From the NCBI GenBank assembly GCA_017506175.1, contig JAFVNW010000052.1:1-64000 (forward strand): a DNA stretch of 64,000 bases, written 5' to 3'. Positions 26,331 to 34,489 of the stretch are shown here, in pieces (within the stretch, counting starts at the first letter, position 1; each line of letters starts with the position of its first letter). The stretch comes from Bacteroidales bacterium. Its GTDB lineage: Bacteria > Bacteroidota > Bacteroidia > Bacteroidales > WCHB1-69. A program made the position numbers and the translations under genes. The notes under the pieces were generated by a model. The model was not told where the DNA came from and did not search any database. It saw only the letters and a program-made list of their open reading frames with translations.

Positions 26331-27518
26331 ATGAAAAGACTCTTTACCCTTTTGGCTATGATGATCACCATATTTTCATTATCAGCGCAAACAACGGAAA
26401 CCATGACTTGGGATGACAGCACACGCCAGTATTTAAGATACGTGCCTGCCAGTTACGATTCCTCCACTCCCGCACCTGTTCTTTTTGTCCTCCACGGCTT
26501 GGGCGACGAAATGACTGGCCTCACCAACGTGGGATTCAAGGAGATTGCCGACCAGCACGGCTGGATTGTGATTTACCCGCAAGCTACTGTAGCTACCGCT
26601 ACAATTATGGTCTATTCCTTTAGCATCGGAACCGCATGGAACGCGGGAATCACCATCAATACGACGGTCAATTATGGAGATTACAGCCTCCCCATCAACC
26701 TCACTGTCAATGCGGAGGTGGACGATGCAGGCTTCCTGCTGGCCATTTTGGACGACTTGATAGCCAACTACAACGTGGATCAGAACAATGTATTCATGAC
26801 GGGCTTCTCCATGGGCGGCTTCATGGCGAACCGCATGGCTATTGAGCATGGCGACCGCATCAGAGCCATCGCCTCCGTGAACGGCACCATCGGCAATGAC
26901 ATGGCATCGAGAACACCTGTCGCCCCCATCAATGCAATGCACATCCATGGAACCGCCGACAACACCGTCAGCTACGACTCCGCCATGATGACCATGCAGG
27001 GCATGAGTGCCAATGTGGGCATCGGTGCCGAACAAACCGTGGAATTCTGGCGCAACTTCAACCAATGCGGCACCACCCCACAGGTGACCAACTATCCTGA
27101 CTCCCACAACGATGGGCTCACTTTCGAGCAGTCGCTCTACACCAACGGCACCAACGGCACGAAAGTCGCCTTCATCAAAGTTAACGGCGGTGACCATACG
27201 TGGTACTACACCCCGCAAAACGACATCGACTACGCTACTGAAATCTACAACTTCTTCGCTTCTTGCATGTCTCCAGTAGGCGTTGACGAAAACAAGGCAC
27301 AAACGTTCTCCGTTTACCCGAATCCTGCAAATACCTTTGTTAATATTGCTGGTGAAGACATCGACAACATCTGCATTTACAATGCGATTGGAGAAAAAAT
27401 GCTTTCCACAAACGAACAGTGCATCAATGTCAGCGACTTCGCAAACGGTCTCTATTTGGTACGCGTAGTTTTCAACAACGGAGAATCATCCTCTCAGAAT
27501 TTATTGATTAGCAAGTAA
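26331..27518 (+). CDS. T9SS-exported esterase, PHB depolymerase/feruloyl esterase-like (CE1-type)
   Basis: 395 aa. Signal peptide (ends LSAQ), then an alpha/beta-hydrolase: oxyanion-hole region PAPVLFVLHGLGDEM, nucleophile Ser in GFSMGGFMANRMA (about residue 160), HIHGTADNTVSYDSAM, and the catalytic His in NGGDHTWYY (about 290). The C-terminus (about 325-395) is a type A T9SS sorting domain: FSVYPNPANTFVNI ... ISK. It probably removes acyl or feruloyl groups from plant polysaccharides outside the cell or at its surface; the substrate is inferred from family only. Confidence 0.9.
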   Translation: MKRLFTLLAMMITIFSLSAQTTETMTWDDSTRQYLRYVPASYDSSTPAPVLFVLHGLGDEMTGLTNVGFKEIADQHGWIVIYPQATVATATIMVYSFSIGTAWNAGITINTTVNYGDYSLPINLTVNAEVDDAGFLLAILDDLIANYNVDQNNVFMTGFSMGGFMANRMAIEHGDRIRAIASVNGTIGNDMASRTPVAPINAMHIHGTADNTVSYDSAMMTMQGMSANVGIGAEQTVEFWRNFNQCGTTPQVTNYPDSHNDGLTFEQSLYTNGTNGTKVAFIKVNGGDHTWYYTPQNDIDYATEIYNFFASCMSPVGVDENKAQTFSVYPNPANTFVNIAGEDIDNICIYNAIGEKMLSTNEQCINVSDFANGLYLVRVVFNNGESSSQNLLISK

Positions 27519-27544
27519 TTGATAATTATAAAATAGGAATTTGC

Positions 27545-27574
27545 AAAGAGTGGCGCCAACGTCACTCTTTTTTT
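27545..27574 (+). terminator. Rho-independent terminator of the esterase gene
   Basis: Stem AAAGAGTG (27545-27552) with CACTCTTT (27563-27570), followed by a T run to 27574. Confidence 0.85.
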
Positions 27575-27598
27575 CTGCCATTTTGTCAGTTTTACGCT

Positions 27599-27615
27599 TT
27601 GGCACAAACTTTGCA
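27599..27615 (+). promoter_or_regulatory. Sigma-54-type (-24/-12) promoter upstream of htpG
   Basis: TTGGCACAAACTTTGCA matches the RpoN consensus TGGCAC-N5-TTGCA, with GG (27601-27602) and GC (27613-27614) separated by the required 10 bp. The expected transcript start is near 27626, 80 bp before htpG. No good TAnnTTTG element is seen in the gap. Confidence 0.7.
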
Positions 27616-27705
27616 CTAATGTTCCCGCTTTTAAATCTCCTACTCCACTAACCCCACTCCACATCAACCGTTCACTCATTTCAGATTACAATAAAAAACC
27701 ATACT

Positions 27706-29607
27706 ATGCAAACCAAAGGACAAATCAACGTACAGACGGAGAACATCTTCCCCGTCATCAAGAAATTCTTGTATTCCGAACACGACATTTTCATCCGCGA
27801 GCTGATTTCCAACGCCGTGGATGCCACACAAAAGCTCAAAACCCTGTCCACAATGGGCAAATTCGACGGTGAACTCGGCGATTTGACCATCCAAGTCAAG
27901 GTGGACAAAGAGGCCAAAACCATCACCGTTGCCGACCGAGGCATCGGCATGTCTGCCGAGGAGGTGGACAAGTACATCAACCAGATTGCCTTCTCCGGCG
28001 CAACGGAATTCCTTGAAAAATACAAAAGCGAGGATGCCAACATCATCGGCCATTTCGGTCTCGGGTTCTACTCCTCGTTTATGGTTTCCGACGAAGTGGA
28101 GATTATTTCCAAATCGTATCAACCTGATGCAAAGGCTGTTAGATGGACTTGCAACGGTTCCCCCGACTACACGATGGAGGAAGTGGAGAAAGCCGACCGC
28201 GGCACCGACATCATCCTGCACATCGCCGACGACGAAGCTGATTTTTTGAGTGAACCCAAAATCATCGAGTTGCTGCACAAGTATTGCCGTTTTCTGCCCA
28301 TTCCGATTCAATGCGGCGAAGAAATCCACCACGAGAAAAAGAAGGTGGAGGATTCCGAAAAGAAGGAGGGTGAGGAAAAACCCGAAGAGAAGGACATAGA
28401 GGTGCGGACACCACGTATCATCAACAATACCAATCCGTTGTGGAAACAGTCGCCGAAAGATTTGAAGCAAGAGGATTACCTCAAATTCTATCGCGAACTC
28501 TACCCGATGAATTTCGAGGAACCGCTTTTCCAAATCCACCTCAATGTGGATTATCCATTCAATCTCACTGGCATTCTCTATTTCCCCAAGGTGCGCAACC
28601 AAATGGAAATCCGCAAAGACCGTGTGCAACTCTATTGCAATCAGGTGTTTATCACCGACCAGCTCGAAGGCATCATCCCTGAATTCATGATGCTGCTTCA
28701 AGGGGTCATCGACTCACCCGACATCCCGCTGAACGTTTCCCGTTCCTACCTGCAATCGGATGCCAATGTTAAAAAGATTTCCGCACATATAACAAAGAAA
28801 GTGGCCGATAAACTGGAGGAAATCTTCAAGAACGACCGCGCGGAGTTTGAAAAGAAGTGGGACGACTTGAAGGTGTTCATCGAATACGGTTGCGCCACGG
28901 ACGAGAAGTTCTACGACCGCGCCAAGAGCTTCATCCTCTTCAAGAACTTAGAGGGCAAGTACTTCACACCGGAAGAGTACCGCCAGAAGATTGAAACGCT
29001 GCAAAAGGACAAGAACGACATCGTGGTACACCTCTACGCGACCAATGCCGAAGCGCAGCACGTGTACATTGAGGCAGCCAAGCAAAAGGGCTACGACGTA
29101 TTGCTGATGGACGGGTTCCTCGACACCCACTTCATCAACATTCTGGAACAAAAACTCGAAAAAACGCGCTTTGCCCGCGTGGATGCCGACGTGATTGACA
29201 AACTGATTGAGAAAGACGAGGCGATGCCATCGAAACTGTCGGATGAGGAGAGCAAGAACCTGAAGGAGGCATTTGAGAAATACGCCGACAAGGAGCAGTT
29301 TATGGTAGAGGTTGCCAATCTGAGCGAGACCGAGCTCCCGATTATGATTACGCAAAACGAGTTCATGCGTCGTTGGAGCGATATGCAGAAACTCTCGGGG
29401 CAGCAGACTTTCGGACCGACGGATCACTACAATCTGGTGGTCAATGGCAACCATCCGCTTGCCAGCAAAATACTGGAAGAGAAGGACGATGCCAAGAAAG
29501 AGAAACTCATCACCCAGTTGATCGACCTTGCCAAGCTGTCGCAAAACCTGCTGACAGGCGAAAAATTGAGTGATTTCATCAAGCGAAGCGTAGATTACAT
29601 CAAATAA
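27706..29607 (+). CDS. htpG: Molecular chaperone HtpG (Hsp90)
   Basis: 633 aa. N-terminal GHKL ATPase: RELISNAVDATQKL (about 36-49), DRGIGM, and GHFGLGFYSSFMV; then the middle domain (LYFPKVRNQMEIRKDRVQLY, NVSRSYLQ with the catalytic Arg region) and the C-terminal dimerisation domain. An ATP-dependent chaperone for stress-damaged clients. Between the N and middle domains is a charged stretch of about 25 residues rich in Lys/Glu (HHEKKKVEDSEKKEGEEKPE), longer than in E. coli HtpG. A sigma-54-type promoter lies upstream and a terminator follows. Confidence 0.95.
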   Translation: MQTKGQINVQTENIFPVIKKFLYSEHDIFIRELISNAVDATQKLKTLSTMGKFDGELGDLTIQVKVDKEAKTITVADRGIGMSAEEVDKYINQIAFSGATEFLEKYKSEDANIIGHFGLGFYSSFMVSDEVEIISKSYQPDAKAVRWTCNGSPDYTMEEVEKADRGTDIILHIADDEADFLSEPKIIELLHKYCRFLPIPIQCGEEIHHEKKKVEDSEKKEGEEKPEEKDIEVRTPRIINNTNPLWKQSPKDLKQEDYLKFYRELYPMNFEEPLFQIHLNVDYPFNLTGILYFPKVRNQMEIRKDRVQLYCNQVFITDQLEGIIPEFMMLLQGVIDSPDIPLNVSRSYLQSDANVKKISAHITKKVADKLEEIFKNDRAEFEKKWDDLKVFIEYGCATDEKFYDRAKSFILFKNLEGKYFTPEEYRQKIETLQKDKNDIVVHLYATNAEAQHVYIEAAKQKGYDVLLMDGFLDTHFINILEQKLEKTRFARVDADVIDKLIEKDEAMPSKLSDEESKNLKEAFEKYADKEQFMVEVANLSETELPIMITQNEFMRRWSDMQKLSGQQTFGPTDHYNLVVNGNHPLASKILEEKDDAKKEKLITQLIDLAKLSQNLLTGEKLSDFIKRSVDYIK

Positions 29608-29649
29608 TTGAGAATCTGCATTTTGTAAGAGAAATCACATTTTCATTCC

Positions 29650-29690
29650 AAAGAGAGGGACGTTCCGGAAGCGTCTCTCTCTTTTGTTTT
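29650..29690 (+). terminator. Rho-independent terminator of htpG
   Basis: 13-bp stem (29650-29662 with 29672-29684, one G·U pair), then TTTTGTTTTT. Confidence 0.85.
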
Positions 29691-29742
29691 TCACCCTTTA
29701 GGAATAAATAGTAAGACCAAGTTGGGAATCATAAAAAATTGC

Positions 29743-29750
29743 TATTTTTG
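29743..29750 (+). promoter_or_regulatory. -7 promoter element (TATTTTTG) of the MBOAT gene
   Basis: TATTTTTG with a TTGG at 29722-29725 as a possible -33 element, 73 bp upstream of ATG 29823. Confidence 0.6.
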
Positions 29751-29822
29751 CCGATTCTTTCAAAGAAGAAGCATCAATACATAACCAACTGAAAATCATC
29801 ATATAAAGTAAGAAACTGACCG

Positions 29823-31715
29823 ATGACCAGCACCATTCTCGACAATCTTCAGCACATTGCCTCCCTCATCGCGACGTTTTTCACGGATGTATTCCTCACT
29901 TTTGATTCTTCCCATCCTCTTTTATTCACGCAATTCAACTTTTGGGCTTTCTTCGCCCTCGTGTTTGCGTTGTTTGCGCTGACCAAAAACAAGATTCTGC
30001 TCCGCAACGCCTTCCTCTTCTTTGTCAGCCTGTTTTTTTACTACAAGACCTCCGGACTCTTTGTCTTCATTCTGATATTCACCACTTTATACGGCTATTT
30101 CATCGCTATTTGGATGGCGAAGGCGAAGCGGAAATTCCCGAGGAAGCTGTGGCTGTCCATCGGCGTGATACTCAACTTGGGCGTGCTGTGTTATTTCAAA
30201 TACGCCTACTTCTTCACCGATGCCTACAACACCCTCTTGCAGACCGACTACGTCGTGGTCAACTATCTGGCGAAATGGACGAACGAGCTGGCCGGAATCA
30301 ATTACTTCGATGCGAGCAAAATCCTGTTACCCGTCGGCATCTCCTTCTATACCTTCCAGAGTATCAGCTACATAGTTGATGTTTACCGAAAGAAAGTCGA
30401 GCCGGTGCGCAACATACTGAACTACGGTTTCTACGTCAGTTTCTTCCCTGGTCTGGTGGCTGGTCCGATTATCCGTGCCGACCAGTTCGTGCCTCAGATT
30501 TACAAGAAATACTTCCTTTCCCGCAGGCAGTTCGGCATCGCAGTATTCTGGATTCTCAACGGCTTGATCAAGAAAATCGTGATGAGCGACTACATCGCCG
30601 TCAACTTTGTGGACCGTGTTTTCGACAATCCGCACCTCTTCACCGGCTTCGAGAACCTATCGGCACTGTTCCTATACTCGCTGCAAGTCTATGCCGACTT
30701 TTCAGGCTACACCGATATCGCCATCGGAGTGGCGATGCTGATGGGGTTCTATCTCCCGCAAAACTTCAACTCACCCTACAAGGCCACCAACGCCGGCAAT
30801 TTCTGGAAACGCTGGCACATCTCGCTCTCCAACTGGCTGAAGGACTACCTGTACATCCCGCTGGGCGGCAACCGAAACGCCACGTTCATGACCTATTTCT
30901 GCATTCTGTTCATTGCGGTGGTGTGCGTCCTGCTCACCAAGAGTTTGGTGATTGCGTGTGTTCTGGGTGGGTTGGCTGTCATCCTGCTCATTGTGTCGTT
31001 GGCAAGCAAGAAGGCGCGCTTGAAAATCAGCACGAGCATCAACAACATGAACACGATGCTTTTGGGCGGACTATGGCACGGTGCGAGTTGGAACTTCGTG
31101 ATTTGGGGCGGGCTAAACGGGCTGGGAATCCTCATCTACAAAATCTGGAGAAATCTCAAGCACTATGCGAAAGCCATTGTTACGATGGCGGGATTTGGCG
31201 GGTTTGTTATATTGTACTACTTCTTCCCCTATCCTGTGCTGATGATTGGGTGCGTGTGGACGGGCGTGATTTTTGCAGGCACGCTCATCAAATTCCTCTG
31301 TTCGGTGATTTTCTCCCACGCTTACATCGGCTGGCTTGACCGGACGTGGGGTATCCTACAAACATTCGTATTCATCTCATTCACAAGGCTTTTCTTCCGG
31401 TCAGGCTCCAACTTGGACCCGGCAGTCGCCAACGAAACCGCTTGGCGGACGGCCAAATCAATGGTGTCGCAAATCGGCAGTCCGTGGGAAGTGACACCCA
31501 TTCCCGACATTCTTTTCACCTACCGCTATGTGTTCATTCTGTTTGTAATCGGAATGACGATACACTGGCTGCCGGAGCGATGGAAGCGTTGGTACCGCGT
31601 CAACTTCGCCCTGATGCCCATCTGGGTAATGGCAATCGTGGTGGTGGTGGCGATTTTCTTCCTTTATCAGTTCGTTACTGCCGACCTGCAGCCGTTCATC
31701 TATTTCCAATTTTAG
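29823..31715 (+). CDS. MBOAT family O-acyltransferase (AlgI/DltB-like)
   Basis: 630 aa, multi-pass membrane protein. MBOAT core: PVGISFYTFQSISYIVDVYR, FFPGLVAGPIIRADQFVPQI, QVYADFSGYTDIAIGVAMLM, RWHISLSNWLKDYLYIPLGG (from about 330), and the active-site His in GGLWHGASWNFVIWGGLNG (about residue 419). The family passes acyl groups across the membrane to extracytoplasmic glycans. The usual partner that finishes transfer (AlgJ/AlgX- or SGNH-type) is not adjacent, so the acceptor is unknown. An extra loop/helix pair between the two core motifs (about 365-405) makes it longer than AlgI. Confidence 0.92.
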   Translation: MTSTILDNLQHIASLIATFFTDVFLTFDSSHPLLFTQFNFWAFFALVFALFALTKNKILLRNAFLFFVSLFFYYKTSGLFVFILIFTTLYGYFIAIWMAKAKRKFPRKLWLSIGVILNLGVLCYFKYAYFFTDAYNTLLQTDYVVVNYLAKWTNELAGINYFDASKILLPVGISFYTFQSISYIVDVYRKKVEPVRNILNYGFYVSFFPGLVAGPIIRADQFVPQIYKKYFLSRRQFGIAVFWILNGLIKKIVMSDYIAVNFVDRVFDNPHLFTGFENLSALFLYSLQVYADFSGYTDIAIGVAMLMGFYLPQNFNSPYKATNAGNFWKRWHISLSNWLKDYLYIPLGGNRNATFMTYFCILFIAVVCVLLTKSLVIACVLGGLAVILLIVSLASKKARLKISTSINNMNTMLLGGLWHGASWNFVIWGGLNGLGILIYKIWRNLKHYAKAIVTMAGFGGFVILYYFFPYPVLMIGCVWTGVIFAGTLIKFLCSVIFSHAYIGWLDRTWGILQTFVFISFTRLFFRSGSNLDPAVANETAWRTAKSMVSQIGSPWEVTPIPDILFTYRYVFILFVIGMTIHWLPERWKRWYRVNFALMPIWVMAIVVVVAIFFLYQFVTADLQPFIYFQF

Positions 31716-31744
31716 GTTGAAGCTCTGTTCATCGCCTTTCCCAA

Positions 31745-33760
31745 CTACTCTTGCAATAGTTGACGCACCTTCGTTTCGTTGGCAGAATCGCCCTTCTGAT
31801 GGTAAGCCATCGCCAAATTCTTTAGAATCCGCTGGTTGGCGGGGTCGAGTTCATGGGCGCGGTTCAGGTGACGGATGGCTTCGTCCACACGCCCCTTCAT
31901 CGCAAACGCAATGCCAAGATTCTCTTGGGCGCTCGCAAAGTCGGGATTCAGCTCAAGCGCCCGCTCCAGAAATTGAATGGACTTGTCGAGGTCGCCCCGC
32001 TTTTCACCGTAGATCCGTCCCAGCGCATTCAGTCTTTCCGCCGTCTCGCCGCTCTGTGCAATGCTTTCATTGACTTTGGAAAGGGCCTCATCCACACGCC
32101 CCGCATCAATCAACTCGTTGATTTTCTCCATCTCCGCGCTCCCGGCCACCATTTCGGTCAGCTTCAGGTTGTCGGCTGCCTGCTTGTCGCCGGGGTTGTC
32201 GGCCAATATCGCCCGATAATACCACTCCGCCTGATCGTACTCCTTCTTGGTAAAATAGAGCTTGCCCAACAGCGAGTAGGTGTCCGTGTCGTGACGACCG
32301 AGTTTCACCGCCTTCAGAAGATGCTTCTCCGCCAGAGTCAAGTACTTGGCTTTGTGCTCCTTTTCGTACAGCGTGAGGTAGCTGCCGCCCGCCGAAAGAT
32401 TGCACTTCTGGCTTTCGGAAGATGTCTGCACATCCGTTATGAAAAGTTTGATGTCATCCTTCCATGCAAAATTTCGAGCAAAGGTTTTCCCGCCGTAAGC
32501 AAGAAGAACAATGGTGAAAATTGAAATCAGCGCGGATTTGCTTTTGGGTAAACGCGCCAATTTTTGTATTAAATATGCCAAAATAATGTTAAAACCGAGC
32601 AATGAGGTGAAGACAAAACGCTCGTTCATAAATGTCCCCACATTAAACAGCAGGTTGGAGGTGATGGAGAAGGTGATGATGAAGAACAAAATCCCGAAAC
32701 TCAACACGTTTTTCTTCGGCAGTTTCCACAAGGCAAAAACGACCATCGCAAGCACAAACAGCAGCATCAACAGCACCAACAGATTGGAAAAATCGGTGAT
32801 GGGAATCTCATTGGGATAGTAATCATGTGTGAGTGGATGCGGGAATATCATAAGTATCAGGTAAATACCCCATGTATAGATGACGGTTGCAATCTCCTGC
32901 GCCTTCGTTGAATTGACAAACGGATTGTTGAGCGCAATCTGACTGTCGGTGGCGTTTAGGAAACCGCCCAGCGCAAGATGTCGAGCCACCAAGAAAACGG
33001 CCGACGCCAAAACCAATGGAATGAGCGCGACAAGATAGTCCGACCATTTCTTCGGTTTATCATAAAAATAGAGTGCTAATGGCACGACTGCGAGGAAAGT
33101 GATGGCGTTTTCTTTTGAAAAAACTGCAAAAAGCATTGTTAAAAATGCAAGAAGCAGCCAATACCACTTTTTGCTGTCCATATACTTCAATGAAACGAGA
33201 ACCGTGAGCATCGCGCCCAGCATACACATAATCTCATCGCGCCCCTTGATGTTCGCAACCGCCTCGGTATGGAGCGGGTGCAATGCAAACAGCAGGGTGG
33301 CGACAAACGGCAACGAGAGCCACCACTTTTCATTCTCGAACTGTGGGAACAACTTTTGCAGGACTACCAACACAGTGATACACAACAACATAAACAGCAC
33401 TACATTTCCCAAATGCTGAAATATGGGGAGTTTGCTATTTGAAAACAGCTCCTCATTTTTCGGGTCGCGGTGGAAGCCGCTTTGCTCCTTCAGGTCGCCA
33501 CCGAACAACTCATATTCGGCAATGAAGGTGATTTGCGACAACGGGCGGTATCTTCCTCCGGCTACCAACCTGTCATCATCGCCAAAATACCCCGAAAAAG
33601 CATCCTTCGTCATCACATCCTTCACCCCCGACCAACCCTTCAGCGTATAGTCGTTTTCAAAAATAATCATCCGGTCATCCAGAGCGTAATGCAAGGTCAG
33701 CGTGTTTCCGTAAACCAATGCAACCAGCAGAATTACAATCAAATAGCGAATTACTTTCAT
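31745..33760 (-). CDS. TMTC-like GT-C membrane protein with C-terminal TPR repeats
   Basis: 671 aa. About 11 membrane segments, then TPR repeats from about 455 to the end (LGKLYFTKKEYDQAEWYYRA, LNPDFASAQENLGIAFAMKG, LDPANQRILKNLAMAYHQKG). The first periplasmic loop carries Asp28-Asp29 (YALDDRM), and the later motif ALHPLHTEAVANIKGRDEI resembles the HPIHTEAVAxxxGR motif of TMTC protein O-mannosyltransferases. It is probably a lipid-linked-sugar glycosyltransferase; the acceptor is unknown. Last gene of a run: endonuclease I, DUF4369 lipoprotein (25-bp gap), this gene. Confidence 0.82.
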   Translation of the reverse strand: MKVIRYLIVILLVALVYGNTLTLHYALDDRMIIFENDYTLKGWSGVKDVMTKDAFSGYFGDDDRLVAGGRYRPLSQITFIAEYELFGGDLKEQSGFHRDPKNEELFSNSKLPIFQHLGNVVLFMLLCITVLVVLQKLFPQFENEKWWLSLPFVATLLFALHPLHTEAVANIKGRDEIMCMLGAMLTVLVSLKYMDSKKWYWLLLAFLTMLFAVFSKENAITFLAVVPLALYFYDKPKKWSDYLVALIPLVLASAVFLVARHLALGGFLNATDSQIALNNPFVNSTKAQEIATVIYTWGIYLILMIFPHPLTHDYYPNEIPITDFSNLLVLLMLLFVLAMVVFALWKLPKKNVLSFGILFFIITFSITSNLLFNVGTFMNERFVFTSLLGFNIILAYLIQKLARLPKSKSALISIFTIVLLAYGGKTFARNFAWKDDIKLFITDVQTSSESQKCNLSAGGSYLTLYEKEHKAKYLTLAEKHLLKAVKLGRHDTDTYSLLGKLYFTKKEYDQAEWYYRAILADNPGDKQAADNLKLTEMVAGSAEMEKINELIDAGRVDEALSKVNESIAQSGETAERLNALGRIYGEKRGDLDKSIQFLERALELNPDFASAQENLGIAFAMKGRVDEAIRHLNRAHELDPANQRILKNLAMAYHQKGDSANETKVRQLLQE

Positions 33761-33785
33761 ATCAAAACAATTTTTAATCCCTACC

Positions 33786-34484
33786 CTACAATCGCTTTTC
33801 CAGCACCTTCACATTCTCGTTGTCGGGATAGGCTTTCACTAAATTATTGAAAATGTCGTTAAGAATGTTAAAATCCTCTTTTTCGTTGAAAAAAGTGCAG
33901 TTGTCATACTTTTGGTAAAAGGCAGCGATGGTGCTGAGAGAGGTGGGATTCTCTTGAATAAAACGGAGTAGGAAATCGCGGTGATGTTGCTTGATTTGCA
34001 CGTAAGCGGCCTCCACCTCAGCATGGAGCGTCTCATCATTGTCATTCACATAAACACCGTAAAGATGATTGGCGGAATCGGCGAAAAGGGTCAGTTGACG
34101 GTTCAACTGCGTCATCAACTCCGCATCCTTTGCACCGGAAATCTCGTAATTGGCGGCGAAATTCTGTGCGGGAGCCTTCAGATGAAGCCGCTCACCCTTC
34201 GAAGCAAGCGTGGTAAGAGCCTCTTTCTCATTCAAACTCAACACATAAAAGTCGGGACCGGCATTTTCCGATGGAAGGGTGATGGAAAAACTACCGTCCT
34301 CGATTTTCACAGAATCCAAAAAAATGGTTTCCGATTGTTTTAATATGCTGATTTTCAAGAAATCACCATCCGCATTCCAAATATTTCCTTCAAAGGTCAC
34401 GCCATTCTTCTTGGCACAGCCCCCAAACATCACGGCAGTCACGAAAACGAGAAGAAACAGTTTGAAAACTACTTTTTTCACCAT
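33786..34484 (-). CDS. DUF4369 lipoprotein
   Basis: 232 aa. Lipobox VMFGGC puts the lipidated Cys at about residue 23. The following ~110 residues (VTFEGNIWNADGDFLKISIL, DSVKIEDGSFSITLP) match the DUF4369 beta-domain of Bacteroidota envelope proteins. In most relatives a thioredoxin/AhpC domain with CxxC follows. Here the rest is a short helical region and no CxxC is present, so no redox activity is expected. It sits 5 bp after the endonuclease I gene. Confidence 0.8.
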   Translation of the reverse strand: MVKKVVFKLFLLVFVTAVMFGGCAKKNGVTFEGNIWNADGDFLKISILKQSETIFLDSVKIEDGSFSITLPSENAGPDFYVLSLNEKEALTTLASKGERLHLKAPAQNFAANYEISGAKDAELMTQLNRQLTLFADSANHLYGVYVNDNDETLHAEVEAAYVQIKQHHRDFLLRFIQENPTSLSTIAAFYQKYDNCTFFNEKEDFNILNDIFNNLVKAYPDNENVKVLEKRL

Positions 34485-34489
34485 GACAA

